Origin: Novosphingopyxis baekryungensis DSM 16222
Lineage (GTDB): Bacteria; Pseudomonadota; Alphaproteobacteria; Sphingomonadales; Sphingomonadaceae
Length of the DNA stretch: 64,000 nucleotides
Reading direction: 5' to 3'
Assembly (NCBI RefSeq): GCF_000420305.1
Contig: NZ_ATUR01000003.1
Span: 434,001 to 498,000, forward strand
Shown here: positions 49,104-59,002 of the stretch, piece after piece
How positions within the stretch are numbered: the stretch's first letter is position 1
Layout of the letters: each line of letters starts with the position of its first letter
The notes under the pieces: generated by a model
Told to the model about the DNA's origin: nothing
Seen by the model: only the letters and a program-made list of their open reading frames with translations
The model's database searches: none
Position numbers and translations under genes: made by a program

Positions 49104-50804
49104 ATGAGCGGACAGAATTTCGAGAAATCTCAAGAAGTTCGCGGGCCTGTCTTGCACCCGGATGCACTGAAAAAGCCGGGCGCTGCAGCAGCCATGCGGC
49201 CCAGCACCGACATCGCGATCGGCTATGTGGCGGAAATCGACGGATCGGCCTCCTCGATCCTGCTCGATGCCGAGAAGCTGCGGGCGCTGTCTTCCAGCAA
49301 TGACAGCAGCCTGGCCATGGCCGGCCAGGTCGGCAGCCAAGTGAAAATCCGCGTCAACGACAGCTGGCTGCTCGCCAATATCCGCACGCAAAAGCTGTGC
49401 AGCGATGACGAGCGGGCGATCGTCGGCCAGGTCGATTTTCTGGGCGAGGGCGAGGAAGAAAAGCTGACCGGGCGGATCTACCAGTTCCGCCGCGGCGTCA
49501 CCCGCTATCCCGTACCGGGATCGCAGGTCTATGCCGTCACCTCGCAGGACATCAAGCAGGTCTATGCCGCCGATGCGCGCGCCAATATCGAGATCGGCAC
49601 GGTCTTTCCCACCGCCGATATTCGCGGCGCACTGTATATCGATGCCATGCTCGGCAAGCATTTTGCGCTGCTCGGTTCCACCGGTACCGGTAAATCGACG
49701 GCCGCCGCGCTGATCCTGCACCGGATTTGCGAAAAGGCACCCGAAGGCCATATCGTGATGATCGATCCGCATGGCGAATATTCCGCCGCGTTCAAATCGA
49801 ACGGCAAGATCTTCGACGTCAACAATATCGCCATGCCCTATTGGCTGATGAACTTCGAGGAGCATTGCGAGGTGTTCGTCACCACGCGCGGCAATGAGCG
49901 GCAGACGGACATGGACATCCTCGCCCGCTGCCTGCTGCAGGCGCGCCAGAAAAACCGCATCGCCGATTCCATCGGCAGGCTGACCGTGGACAGCCCGATC
50001 CCCTATCTGTTGTCCGATCTGCTCAACATTCTGCAGAACGAGATGGGCAAGCTGGACAAGGCCACCTCCAGCGCGCCGTTCATGCGCCTGAAGACCAAGA
50101 TCGAAGAGATGAAGAACGATCCGCGATACGGCTTCATGTTCTCCGGCATGCTGGTGGGCGATACGATGGCGCAGTTCATCACCAAGATCTTCCGCCTGCC
50201 GGGCGGCGGGAAGCCGATCTCCATCATCGATGTATCGGGCGTGCCGTCGGACATCACCTCCACCGTGGTCGCCGTGCTCAGCCGGCTGGTGTTCGATTAT
50301 GCCATCTGGTCCCGCAATGAACCGCAGCGGCCCATCCTCCTCGTCTGCGAGGAAGCGCATCGCTACATCCCCAATGATGCGACCATGCAGCACAGCGCGG
50401 TGCGCGATGTGCTCAGCCGCATCGCCAAGGAAGGGCGCAAATATGGCGTCTCGCTGGGCCTGATCACGCAGCGCCCATCGGATCTGAGCGAAGGCGTGCT
50501 GTCGCAGTGCGGCACCATCATCTCGATGCGGCTGAACAATGACCGCGATCAGGCGTTTGTGCGCGCGGCCATGCCCGAAGGATCGCGCGGATTTCTGGAT
50601 TCCATCCCGGCGCTGCGCAACCGCGAATGCATTGTCTGCGGAGAGGGTGTGGCCATTCCCATACGCGTCGCGCTCGACACGCTGGAGGAAGACAAGCGCC
50701 CGGCCTCGGACGATCCGATCTTCTCCGAATTATGGCAGACGTCCGGCGGCGAGGAAGACATGACGCCGCGCATCGTGAAGCGCTGGCGCAGCCAGGGGCG
50801 CTAG
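49104..50804 (+). CDS. HerA/DUF87-type ATPase
   Basis: A 566-residue P-loop ATPase of the HerA-FtsK superfamily. An N-terminal beta-barrel-like (HAS-barrel) region (IAIGYVAEIDGSASSILLDAEKL) leads to Walker A in FALLGSTGTGKSTAAAL, MIDPHGEYS, Walker B with catalytic Glu in PILLVCEEAHRY and the sensor region LGLITQRPSDLSE. In archaea and some bacteria HerA acts with the nuclease NurA in end resection or in defence systems; neither NurA nor another nuclease is adjacent. The start is uncertain: GTG codons at 49089 and 49098 are alternatives to the ATG chosen. Confidence 0.88.
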   Translation: MSGQNFEKSQEVRGPVLHPDALKKPGAAAAMRPSTDIAIGYVAEIDGSASSILLDAEKLRALSSSNDSSLAMAGQVGSQVKIRVNDSWLLANIRTQKLCSDDERAIVGQVDFLGEGEEEKLTGRIYQFRRGVTRYPVPGSQVYAVTSQDIKQVYAADARANIEIGTVFPTADIRGALYIDAMLGKHFALLGSTGTGKSTAAALILHRICEKAPEGHIVMIDPHGEYSAAFKSNGKIFDVNNIAMPYWLMNFEEHCEVFVTTRGNERQTDMDILARCLLQARQKNRIADSIGRLTVDSPIPYLLSDLLNILQNEMGKLDKATSSAPFMRLKTKIEEMKNDPRYGFMFSGMLVGDTMAQFITKIFRLPGGGKPISIIDVSGVPSDITSTVVAVLSRLVFDYAIWSRNEPQRPILLVCEEAHRYIPNDATMQHSAVRDVLSRIAKEGRKYGVSLGLITQRPSDLSEGVLSQCGTIISMRLNNDRDQAFVRAAMPEGSRGFLDSIPALRNRECIVCGEGVAIPIRVALDTLEEDKRPASDDPIFSELWQTSGGEEDMTPRIVKRWRSQGR

Positions 50805-50825
50805 GCCCCCGGCCACACCGGCTGG

Positions 50826-53513
50826 CTAGCCCAGCCGCGCGAGCGCCGCTTCGAGCCGCTCCGCTTCCGATGCTTTCTCGTCATGATCGGCCTGCGCCTT
50901 GGCCACCGCCTCGGGCTTGGCCTTTTCCACGAACTGCGGATTGCCGAGCCGCTTGGCCAGCGAATCGCGCTCCTTCAGCGCTGCCTCCCGCGCCTTGGTG
51001 AGGCGCGTGCGTTCGGCCTCGAGATCGATCACGCCGTCCAGCGGCAAGGCAAAGGTGGTGCCGTCGACGATGATCTGGATCGCCGCGCCGGCGGGCGCAT
51101 CCGTGAAGTGCACCGCATCGAGCCGCGCCAGGCGGTCGATCGTTGCGCCTTGCCGCTCCACCAGCGCCGTCACATCGGCGCTGGCATCGGCGGCATAGGC
51201 GGTCATCCGCGTGCCGGGCGGAATGCCCAGCTCCGATTTCGCTGCGCGCAGCTCGCGCACCAGCGTAATCATCCACTCGACCTCGCGTTTGGCCGCGTCA
51301 TCCACGTCCGCTTGTGTGTCGCACCATTTGGCCGTGATCAACGGATGCTCTCCGCGCGCGCCCATGGCGTGCCAGAGTTCCTCGGTCACGAACGGCATGA
51401 ACGGGTGCAGCATCACCAGGATCTGATCGAACGCCCAGCCGGCCACGCGGCGGGTTTCGTCCGCCTGTTCGGCATCATCGCCGCCCATGACGGGCTTGAT
51501 CAGCTCCAGATACCAGTCGCAGAAGCGGTCCCACACGAAATGGTAGATTGCGTCCGCAGCGGCATCGAAGCGCAGATCGGCCAGCGCCCGGTCCAGCCTG
51601 GCGACCGTCTCCGTCACTTCGCCGATGATCCAGCGATTGACCGCCAGCGTCGCGTCCGGCGCAGCAACGGTGTCGCTGCCGCCGATGCCGTTGAATTCGC
51701 AGAAGCGCGCGGCATTCCACAGCTTGGTCGCGAAGTTGCGATAGCCCTCGACCCGGCCCTCATCCATCTTGATGTCGCGGCCCTGGCTTTCCATCGCCGC
51801 CATGAAGAAGCGCAGCGCATCGGCGCCATATTGATCGATCAGCCCCAGCGGATCGACCGTATTGCCCTTGGACTTGCTCATCTTGGAGCCGTCCGCCGCG
51901 CGCACCAGCCCATGCAGGTACAATCGCTTCCACGGCGGCGTGCCCATGAACTCGATCCCCTGCATCAGCATCCGCGCATCCCAGAAGAACAGGATGTCGA
52001 AGCCGGAAATCAGCAGATCATTGGGGTAATGTTTCTGCACCAGCGGCGCGCCGTCAACCGGCCAGCCGAGCGTGGCGAAGGGCCACAGCGCGGAGGAGAA
52101 CCAGGTGTCGAGCACGTCTGGGTCGCGCGTGAGCGCAATGCCCTCGCCCGCTTCCGCCTGCGCCTCTTCCGGCGTTTCCGCGACATAGGGCGTGCCGTCG
52201 GGGCCATACCAGGCTGGGATCTGGTGGCCCCACCACAGCTGGCGGCTGACGCACCAGGGCTGGATATTCTCCATCCAGTTGAAATAAGTCTTTTCCCAGC
52301 TCTTCGGTACGATCTCGACGTCGCCCGAGCGGACCGCGTCCATTGCGGGGCCGGCAAGTTTTTCGGCATCGACATACCATTGATCGGTCAGCCAGGGCTC
52401 GATCACCACGCCGCCGCGATCGCCGAACGGCGTCTGGATCACGCGGTCCTCGACCTCGCCGAGCAGGCCAAGCTCGTCCATCGCCGCGACGACTTTCTTG
52501 CGCGCATCGAACCGGTCCATGCCGATATAGTCGTCCGGGATCGCGCCGTCCGAAACCTGCACCAGCATCGCCTCGGCATCCAGCATGTTGAACATGTCCG
52601 CAGCCGCAATCCCGGCGCGCCGGCCTACGTCGAAGTCATTAAAATCATGCCCCGGCGTGATCTTCACCGCGCCCGAACCCAGTTCGGGATCGGCATGCTC
52701 GTCCGCCACGATCGGGATGCGCCGTCCGGTGATCGGCAGCACGACCTTGGCGCCCGCTTCGACCAGCGAGGCATAGCGCTCATCGGTCGGGTGCACGGCC
52801 ACCGCCATGTCGGCGAGCATCGTCTCGGGCCGCGTGGTCGCCACCACGATATGGTCCGCGCCCGCCGCCGTTTTCGCGCCGTCTGCCAGCGGATAGCGGA
52901 AATGCCAGAACTTGCCCTGCACCTCGCGCGTCTCGACCTCCAGATCGCTGATCGCGGTCTTGAGCGCCGGGTCCCAGTTCACCAGCCTTTTGTCGCGGTA
53001 GATCAGCCCGCGTTTGTGCAGCTCCACGAACACATGCGTCACCGCCTTCGAGAAATGCGGGTCCATGGTGAACTGCTCGCGGCTCCAGTCCATCGAGCAA
53101 CCCAGACGCCGCAGCTGGCGGGTGATCTGGCCGCCGCTATCGTCCTTCCACGCCCAGACGCGGGCCATGAAGTCTTGCCGGCTGAGATCGGTGCGCTTCT
53201 CGCCCTGTGCAGCCATGTTGCGCTCGACCACCATCTGCGTGGCGATGCCGGCATGATCGGTGCCGACCACCCACAGCGCGTCCTTGCCGCGCAGCCGCTC
53301 ATAACGGACCATGATGTCCTGCAGCGTATTGTCCAGCGCATGGCCGATATGCAGCACGCCGGTAACGTTCGGCGGCGGATTGACGATGGTGAACGGCTCG
53401 GCATCGCCGCGTTCGGGGCGGAACAGGCCGTTCTTCTCCCAATGCGCATACCAGCGCGTTTCCAGCTCGGCCGGATCGAAGGTTTTGGGCAGCGTTTTTT
53501 GTTCGTCGGTCAT
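50826..53513 (-). CDS. valS: Valyl-tRNA synthetase
   Basis: Class I synthetase charging tRNA-Val, 895 residues. The HIGH signature is in [18 protein letters not shown] and the KMSKS loop in [16 protein letters not shown]. The editing domain has [18 protein letters not shown]. The C-terminal about 70 residues form the tRNA-binding coiled coil ([21 protein letters not shown] onward). The start [14 protein letters not shown] was chosen because the family's similarity begins there; an upstream in-frame ATG adds 12 unsupported residues. Confidence 0.97.
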   Translation of the reverse strand: MTDEQKTLPKTFDPAELETRWYAHWEKNGLFRPERGDAEPFTIVNPPPNVTGVLHIGHALDNTLQDIMVRYERLRGKDALWVVGTDHAGIATQMVVERNMAAQGEKRTDLSRQDFMARVWAWKDDSGGQITRQLRRLGCSMDWSREQFTMDPHFSKAVTHVFVELHKRGLIYRDKRLVNWDPALKTAISDLEVETREVQGKFWHFRYPLADGAKTAAGADHIVVATTRPETMLADMAVAVHPTDERYASLVEAGAKVVLPITGRRIPIVADEHADPELGSGAVKITPGHDFNDFDVGRRAGIAAADMFNMLDAEAMLVQVSDGAIPDDYIGMDRFDARKKVVAAMDELGLLGEVEDRVIQTPFGDRGGVVIEPWLTDQWYVDAEKLAGPAMDAVRSGDVEIVPKSWEKTYFNWMENIQPWCVSRQLWWGHQIPAWYGPDGTPYVAETPEEAQAEAGEGIALTRDPDVLDTWFSSALWPFATLGWPVDGAPLVQKHYPNDLLISGFDILFFWDARMLMQGIEFMGTPPWKRLYLHGLVRAADGSKMSKSKGNTVDPLGLIDQYGADALRFFMAAMESQGRDIKMDEGRVEGYRNFATKLWNAARFCEFNGIGGSDTVAAPDATLAVNRWIIGEVTETVARLDRALADLRFDAAADAIYHFVWDRFCDWYLELIKPVMGGDDAEQADETRRVAGWAFDQILVMLHPFMPFVTEELWHAMGARGEHPLITAKWCDTQADVDDAAKREVEWMITLVRELRAAKSELGIPPGTRMTAYAADASADVTALVERQGATIDRLARLDAVHFTDAPAGAAIQIIVDGTTFALPLDGVIDLEAERTRLTKAREAALKERDSLAKRLGNPQFVEKAKPEAVAKAQADHDEKASEAERLEAALARLG

Positions 53514-53591
53514 GGGATGAGCAATGCCAGCGCCGATGCCGCATCGCAACGCTCCATTGTCGGCTGGGCGTTACCGATCCGAACTAAAACG

Positions 53592-53683
53592 CGTCATTGC
53601 GCGCGCAGCGAAGCGATCCAGAGCCGTTACCGCGCTGCACCTACTCTGGATTGCCGCGTCGCCTGCGGCTCCTCGCAATGACG
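53592..53683. repeat. Palindromic intergenic repeat (GTCATTGCG type)
   Basis: Outer arms CGTCATTGCG (53592 on) and CGCAATGACG (to 53683) are inverted, as are GATCCAGAG and CTCTGGATT further in. About 92 bp long and different from the element at 26338. It fills most of the gap between valS and the downstream peptidase gene. Such palindromes are dispersed in sphingomonad genomes; function unknown. Confidence 0.75.
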
Positions 53684-53687
53684 TTCG

Positions 53688-55757
53688 TTATCTCGCTACC
53701 GGCGCGCCATCCCGGCCAAGCCATTTGTCCAGCCAGGCAAACACATTGCGGTGCCACTGGATGCTGTTCTGCGGCTTGTTGATCCAGTGGCTTTCCTCCG
53801 GGAACACCAGCAGTTTGGATGGAATGTCCTGCCGCTGCGCCGCGGTGAAGCCCATCAGCGACTGGGTGTAGGGGATGCGGAAATCCTTTTCGCCATGGGT
53901 GAACAGCACCGGCGTTTTCCACGCGGTGACATGGTGCACCGGGTTCCATTTTTCGTACAGCGCGCTCTGCTCATAATAGGGGCCGCCGAAATCCCATTCG
54001 GGGAACCACAGCTCCTCGGTGGAGTAATAAAAGGCGCGCATGTCGAACAGGCCGGCATGGTTGACGATGCATTTGAACTGATCCGGCCACTGCCCCATGA
54101 ACCAGTTCATCATATAGCCGCCATAGCTGGCCCCCAACGCGCAGGCATTGTCCGGCGTGACGGAGGAATCGAACTTGGCGGCGGCGGCGAGGCCCAGTTT
54201 CAGATCGGTGAGCGGCTTGCCGCCCCAATCCTTGTTGATCGAGTCCGTGAAGGCCTGGCCATATCCCGTGCTGCCGTGGAAATCGACGGTAACGGTGGAC
54301 AGCCCGTGGCTGGCAAAGATTTTCGGATTCCAGCGGAAGCTCCAGCCGTCGCCGAAACTGCCCTGCGGCCCGCCATGCACCAGATAGGCCGTCGGCGTGC
54401 CCTTGGGCGCCCCGTCCGGCTTGATCACCTGCCCCCAGACGGTGTCGCCATCTGCACCCTTGAAGCTGAACCGCTCCACCGCGACGGGATCGATCTGCCG
54501 GAACAGATCGGCGTTCACCGCCGTCAGCTGCCGCTCGTTTCCGCCGGGCAGCATGCGGAACAGGTCGTTCGGGGCCTGGATCGAGTTCTTGGTATAGAGC
54601 ATCGAGCCATCGGCCAGCGGCATGGTATCGCCGATGCTGCCGCGCTGCGTGAGGCGGGAGACGGTGCCGTCCAGCGCGACCATGAAGGCGGGATGATCCA
54701 GCGTGTCCTGCGCGGTCACGATCATGTGGCTGCTGTCCGGTGCCCAGGCGATGGAGGAGACCGAGCGGTCCCAGCCATTGGTGATCGCCTGCGTCGTGCC
54801 GCTGCTCAGATCGCGCAGCATCAGCACCAGCCGGTCGCTCTCATAACCGGGCCGCGCCATGGCGGCATAGGCCAGCCAGCGGCCATCGGGGGACGGCGTG
54901 GGCATGGTGTCGGTCGCCTGATTGGCGTCGGTCAGATTGGTCAGGGTGCTGCCATCGGCGGCGGCGGCATAAATGTCCGTATCGGTGGAGCGCGGCTCCA
55001 TCCGGCCCGTTTCGCGCAGCGTGTAGAACAATGTTTGTCCGTCCGCGCTCCAGTTCACTTCCTCTCCGCCGCCAAACGGATCGGTCGGTGCATTGCCGGT
55101 GACATTGGCGTCCAGCGCCACGCCGCCACCCGTCACCGTGCCGTTCACCACATCGAAGGCGAAGATGCGATTATAGGTGCCCGGCGTGGCCCAGCTGGTC
55201 CAGTGGCGCACGAAATATTCGTCATAGGCGCGGCCCGATTGCTTGGCCTCGTCCGCCAGCTTTTGCGGTGCGGGGCAGCCGAAGCTGGCGCAGTCCTTCG
55301 GGATCGCGCTCCACAAAGCGATGCGCCGGCCATCGGGCGACAGTTTGAAGCCCGCCACCGGGGCCATCACGTCGCTGGCCTGAACCGGCGCCGCGCCGGG
55401 ACCCCCCATCCGCCAGACCTGATCGCTGCCGGACTGGTCGCTGATGAACCAGAGCGATCCGTCGGCGGCAAAAGCGGGCGAACTTTCGGAGGCATCGGCC
55501 AGGTCCGCGATCGGCACCGGCACCGCTTCGGGCTGCGTCAGATCGAGGCTGTAGAGCTGCGTCGAGCGGCTGTTATCCTCGATATCGGTGCTGGTGACCT
55601 GATAGACGGCGGTGGTGCCATCCGGCGAGACGACCGGCGCGCCGAGGCGCTTCATCGCGTTCAGATCGATCTCGGTCATGGCACGGGCGGCGGCGGGGGA
55701 TGGCGCGGCGGCGACCAGAATCGCGGCGGCAGCGGCGGAGTAAAGCAGTTTGTTCAT
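53688..55757 (-). CDS. S9-family prolyl oligopeptidase-like peptidase
   Basis: A secreted serine peptidase of 689 residues. The signal peptide is LYSAAAAAILVAAAPSPAAARA from the start MNKLLYS. A beta-propeller (WD40-like/TolB-like repeats, e.g. FKLSPDGRRIALWSA, PTPSPDGRWLAYAAM) fills about residues 40-420. The C-terminal alpha/beta-hydrolase domain has the nucleophile in ALGASYGGYMMNWF, the oxyanion region VHGGPQGSFGDGW and the catalytic His in FPEESHWI. Dipeptidyl-peptidase/acylaminoacyl-peptidase activity is likely; periplasmic. Confidence 0.93.
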   Translation of the reverse strand: MNKLLYSAAAAAILVAAAPSPAAARAMTEIDLNAMKRLGAPVVSPDGTTAVYQVTSTDIEDNSRSTQLYSLDLTQPEAVPVPIADLADASESSPAFAADGSLWFISDQSGSDQVWRMGGPGAAPVQASDVMAPVAGFKLSPDGRRIALWSAIPKDCASFGCPAPQKLADEAKQSGRAYDEYFVRHWTSWATPGTYNRIFAFDVVNGTVTGGGVALDANVTGNAPTDPFGGGEEVNWSADGQTLFYTLRETGRMEPRSTDTDIYAAAADGSTLTNLTDANQATDTMPTPSPDGRWLAYAAMARPGYESDRLVLMLRDLSSGTTQAITNGWDRSVSSIAWAPDSSHMIVTAQDTLDHPAFMVALDGTVSRLTQRGSIGDTMPLADGSMLYTKNSIQAPNDLFRMLPGGNERQLTAVNADLFRQIDPVAVERFSFKGADGDTVWGQVIKPDGAPKGTPTAYLVHGGPQGSFGDGWSFRWNPKIFASHGLSTVTVDFHGSTGYGQAFTDSINKDWGGKPLTDLKLGLAAAAKFDSSVTPDNACALGASYGGYMMNWFMGQWPDQFKCIVNHAGLFDMRAFYYSTEELWFPEWDFGGPYYEQSALYEKWNPVHHVTAWKTPVLFTHGEKDFRIPYTQSLMGFTAAQRQDIPSKLLVFPEESHWINKPQNSIQWHRNVFAWLDKWLGRDGAPVAR

Positions 55758-55802
55758 GGGGCCCACGCTACGGCGGGTCACCAGCAGCGGCAAGCCGGGA
55801 AA

Positions 55803-56264
55803 TCAGGCGGCGATGCGCCCATATCCCGGTTCATCGTCATTGGCGGCCTTTCTGCCAGGCATCCGTCTGCGCCTGCGCCTGGCACGCGACCGGGGCTGGC
55901 CAGAACGGCGTCCAGATGCCGTGCCCATCCAGCGGCGCACCGACAGGCCGGGCCGCACAAACCAAGCCGTCAGGCCCGTCGCCACCAGATCGGCATAGAG
56001 GTTGATCTCGAACGTGGAGAACAGCATCACGATCTCGGGCGAAGACATGCCCAGCAGATGGAGCGCCTCCCCCGCCTCGGCATGGATCAGCACGCAGATC
56101 AATAGGATGAACGCCATGCCACCGATCATCTGGCCGGGGCCAAAGCGATTCAGAATCGCCGCCGGTTCCTCGACGCACCAGCGCGACAGCCACCTGGCCA
56201 TCGCGATGTCAGGCGTGAATTTCAGAATAGCGACAAGCCCGAGCAGGATGGCGCAGGCGGTCAC
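55803..56264 (-). CDS. Small three-helix membrane protein
   Basis: A 153-residue protein using a GTG start (VTACAILLG) with AGGG 9 nt before it, directly after the PopZ-type gene's stop at 56269. Three hydrophobic segments are visible (ACAILLGLVAILKF; MIGGMAFILLICVLI; LYADLVATGLTAWFV), followed by an Arg-rich, probably cytoplasmic tail (RARRRRRRMPGRKA). No family recognised. The close spacing suggests cotranscription with the PopZ-type gene. Confidence 0.6.
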   Translation of the reverse strand: MTACAILLGLVAILKFTPDIAMARWLSRWCVEEPAAILNRFGPGQMIGGMAFILLICVLIHAEAGEALHLLGMSSPEIVMLFSTFEINLYADLVATGLTAWFVRPGLSVRRWMGTASGRRSGQPRSRARRRRRRMPGRKAANDDEPGYGRIAA

Positions 56265-56268
56265 GGCA

Positions 56269-56682
56269 TCAGCCCTTGCGGGTGATCCTTTGAATTTCCT
56301 TTTGCACCATGCTCTCGACAAGGGGCGGCAAATTCTGGTTGAGCCAGTCCTTCAGCATCGGGCGCAGCATCTCGCGCACCAGTTGCTCGATCGAGGTTTC
56401 GCCCGATCGCACGATCTGCGGGCTCGCCCCCGGTTCGGCCAGCGTGGCCAGCGCGGAAAGCGATGCGCTCAGCGTGTCGGCCTTGTCCGCTTCCAGCAGG
56501 CCGTCATCGTCTGCCCCATCCCGGTCATCCTCCTTGTCCGAGACGCTGTCATCCTCGGTCAGTTCCAAGACCGAATCGGCACGGGGCCGCTGACGCGACT
56601 CGGTGGCACGGCGATTGTCTTCCGCAATGATGCGTTTGATCGAGGAAAGGATCTCTTCCATGCTTGGCTCCCGCTCGCTCAC
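56269..56682 (-). CDS. DUF2497/PopZ-family protein
   Basis: A 137-residue acidic protein with the DUF2497 signature at both ends: N-terminal EPSMEEILSSIKRIIAEDNRR and C-terminal LVREMLRPMLKDWLNQNLPPLVESMVQKEI. Between them is an Asp/Glu/Ser-rich low-complexity linker. This is the architecture of PopZ, the polar organising protein of Caulobacter, which binds ParB at the pole and forms condensates. I choose the GTG start because AGGGGAG lies 6 nt upstream; an ATG at 56724 is possible. It stands next to valS, TolC and envelope genes. Confidence 0.88.
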   Translation of the reverse strand: MSEREPSMEEILSSIKRIIAEDNRRATESRQRPRADSVLELTEDDSVSDKEDDRDGADDDGLLEADKADTLSASLSALATLAEPGASPQIVRSGETSIEQLVREMLRPMLKDWLNQNLPPLVESMVQKEIQRITRKG

Positions 56683-56752
56683 GCTCTGCTCCCCTGTCCG
56701 GCTTTGCCAACCGCCCTTCCCCAAGGACGGTGCGGCAGCACCCTGACGGACT

Positions 56753-58294
56753 TCAATCGATCGGCCGGCGCGGCCCGTAAAGATTGCGCGCGGCGCTGCC
56801 CGGCCCGATGTCTTCGGACAAGGGCTCTATTGGGGCGGTCTGGGGCACGGTGTCAACGGTGCGCGATGCCACCGGCAGCGGATCATCCTCGCGTGACCAG
56901 TCGCCGCGCCGTCCGCGCACATCATCATAATAGGTCAGCGGATCGTACAAAGTGCCGCCTTCCAGGCCCAGATCCTCGGCCTCGGCACGGCCCATGGCGG
57001 CGAGCAGCGTGAAGCCGGCGACATAGGCATTGCGCCGCGCCGCGACCAACTGCACCTGCGAATTGAGCAGCTCCTGCTCGGCGTTCAGAATGTCCAGGAT
57101 GGTGCGATTGCCCACGCTGTTCTCGGCCCGCACGCCTTCCAGGGCCAGTTGATTCGATTCCACCGCGATCTGGCTGGACTGGATCACCTGCTGCGATGCC
57201 TGCCAGCTGGCATAGGCACCGCGCACCTGCGCGATGATCGACCGCTCGGTGGCGATTTCCTGCTCCTGCGCCACGCCGAGCAGCGCCTGTGCCCGCCGCG
57301 TCTGCGCGGTGACCCGGCCACCCTGATAGAGCGGCAAATTCACCCGCACGCCGACGGCCAGATTTTCCTGCGAATTTGGCGCCGCCGGAATGACGATATT
57401 GGGATTGCCGGGATCCTGCTGGCCGATGGGCGCAAAATTGCTGGTGATGACCGACCCAAGGAAATTGGCATAGCTGCCTTGGGTAAAGCCGGACACGCGC
57501 GGCAACCGACCGGCCTGCGCCACACGCACATCATAGGCCGCCGCTTCGCGCCGTTGGCGCGCGGCGATCAGATCGGGATTGTTGTCGAGCGCGATGTCCA
57601 CCGCCATGGTGGGGGCTTCGGGCAGATTGGGCAATGGCGGCGGCGGCTCAAGACCTGTCGGCGCCTCGCCCACCAGCTGTATGTAATTTTCCTTCGACTG
57701 GATCAGGTTGGACCGGGCGGTTTCCAGGTCGCTCTGGGCAATGGCCAGCCGCGCTTCGGCCTGCGCCACATCGGTGCGGGTCAGATCGCCGATCTGGAAG
57801 CGGTCGCTCGTCGCCTCGCGATTGATCGTCAGCACACCGACATTGGCGCGGTTGAGCCGCACGATCGCCTCGTCGCGCACCACATTCATATAGGCTGCAA
57901 CCGTCTGGCTGAAGATGCTGCTCTCGGTTCCACGCAAGGTGGCCCTGCCGGCTTCCACCCGCTGATCGGCCGCTTCCACGGAATATTTTACCGCGCCGCC
58001 ATTATAGATCGGCACGGCCAGATCGAGTGCCGCCACCGCCTGACGGCTCGAAAACGGATTGGAATTGTAGATGCTTTCCTGAAAGGTGCCCTGCCCGTTC
58101 ACCTGCGGCCGGCCATCGGCCTTGGCGATCGGCACCGTCTCATCCGTTGCGCGCTGCTGCGCGCGCTGCCCGGTAATCGTGGGATTGTTCCTATAGGCCT
58201 GGACCAGCGCCTCGCGCAGCGTATCCGCAGCGGCCGGAGCAGACAGCAGGCCGGCAACGGCGGCCGCCGCCAGATATCGCGCGCGCCTGGTCAT
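56753..58294 (-). CDS. tolC: TolC-family outer-membrane efflux/type I secretion protein
   Basis: A 513-residue outer-membrane channel protein. Signal peptide YLAAAAVAGLLSAPAAA. The duplicated hairpin architecture is recognisable: TLREALVQAYRNNPTITGQR near the N-terminus, then QIGDLTRTDVAQAEARLAIAQSDLE, ALDNNPDLIAARQRREAAAYDVR and SVGNRTILDILNAEQELLNSQ. The C-terminal about 60 residues are Pro/Asp-rich. It starts 1 bp after the methyltransferase stop, a pcm-tolC pairing typical of sphingomonads. Inner-membrane pump or secretion partners are not in the window. Confidence 0.93.
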   Translation of the reverse strand: MTRRARYLAAAAVAGLLSAPAAADTLREALVQAYRNNPTITGQRAQQRATDETVPIAKADGRPQVNGQGTFQESIYNSNPFSSRQAVAALDLAVPIYNGGAVKYSVEAADQRVEAGRATLRGTESSIFSQTVAAYMNVVRDEAIVRLNRANVGVLTINREATSDRFQIGDLTRTDVAQAEARLAIAQSDLETARSNLIQSKENYIQLVGEAPTGLEPPPPLPNLPEAPTMAVDIALDNNPDLIAARQRREAAAYDVRVAQAGRLPRVSGFTQGSYANFLGSVITSNFAPIGQQDPGNPNIVIPAAPNSQENLAVGVRVNLPLYQGGRVTAQTRRAQALLGVAQEQEIATERSIIAQVRGAYASWQASQQVIQSSQIAVESNQLALEGVRAENSVGNRTILDILNAEQELLNSQVQLVAARRNAYVAGFTLLAAMGRAEAEDLGLEGGTLYDPLTYYDDVRGRRGDWSREDDPLPVASRTVDTVPQTAPIEPLSEDIGPGSAARNLYGPRRPID

Positions 58295-58295
58295 G

Positions 58296-58964
58296 TTAAA
58301 ACTGAAACGCCTTGGCGCGGGAAAATCCCGCCAGCACCGGCACTTCATTATCCTCGAACGCGACAGGACGAACGACGTCGCCGCGCTTGCGGGCAATCGC
58401 CAACCGTGTGAGCCCGTTGTCCACCAGACCGCAGACCAGGCGACCGCCATCCGCAAGCTGCGCGGCAATGGTGTCCGGCACGTCCTCCACCGCCCCGTCG
58501 ATCAGGATGAGATCATATGGCGCGCCGGGCGCATGCCCGTCGGTCAGCGGACCGTCGACCAGTTCGATGTCGCCGAGCTGGCCATGGGCTTTACCGGACA
58601 GGCGCGTACGGGCGGCTTCCAGCAGATTGCCGTCGGATTCGAGCGCCGTGACATGCGCCACCACATGCGCCAGCACGGCCGCGGAATATCCGGTGCCCGC
58701 GCCGATGATCAGCGCCCGGTCGGTCGCGCGCGGCTCCGCCTTTGTCAGCAACCGCCCAAGGGCGACCGGCGGCGCAAGATAACGCTCATCGCCAAGCGGC
58801 ACGGACCGGTCGGCATAGGCCACTTCGGTCCGGCTGGCCGGCACGAATTCCTCGCGCGGCACGGTGGCCATGGCACGGATGATCGCGCGATCATTGACGC
58901 CCGACGGCCGAAGCTGGCTGTCGATCATCGCGTCGCGCATTAGCTGGAAATGATTATCATGCAT
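58296..58964 (-). CDS. Protein-L-isoaspartate O-methyltransferase family
   Basis: A 222-residue SAM-dependent methyltransferase of the Pcm family. Motif I is IIGAGTGYSAAVLAHVV and the family start is AMIDSQLRPSGVNDRAI followed by VPREEFVP; YDLILIDGAVEDVP is the post-I region. Alphaproteobacterial members beside tolC diverge from classical Pcm, so repair of isoaspartyl residues is likely but not certain. A 12-bp palindrome lies 27 bp upstream of the ATG. Confidence 0.88.
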   Translation of the reverse strand: MHDNHFQLMRDAMIDSQLRPSGVNDRAIIRAMATVPREEFVPASRTEVAYADRSVPLGDERYLAPPVALGRLLTKAEPRATDRALIIGAGTGYSAAVLAHVVAHVTALESDGNLLEAARTRLSGKAHGQLGDIELVDGPLTDGHAPGAPYDLILIDGAVEDVPDTIAAQLADGGRLVCGLVDNGLTRLAIARKRGDVVRPVAFEDNEVPVLAGFSRAKAFQF

Positions 58965-58990
58965 AATGAAGCCCTATAGCAGCTGTGTTA

Positions 58991-59002
58991 GTATTGCAAT
59001 AC
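58991..59002. promoter_or_regulatory. Palindrome upstream of the pcm-tolC pair
   Basis: GTATTGCAATAC is a perfect 12-bp palindrome, with AGCTGT (58981-58986) and ACAGCT (59001-59006) forming an outer, offset inverted pair. It lies 27-38 bp before the methyltransferase start. The position suits an operator over the promoter; the regulator is unknown. Confidence 0.4.

Noticed and set aside
50883-53681. Long plus-strand open frame across valS
   Set aside because: Mirror of valS; the His/Arg/Ala-rich composition is typical of antisense frames in GC-rich DNA.
53751-56105. Long plus-strand open frame across the S9 peptidase
   Set aside because: Antisense shadow of a gene with a complete catalytic domain and signal peptide.
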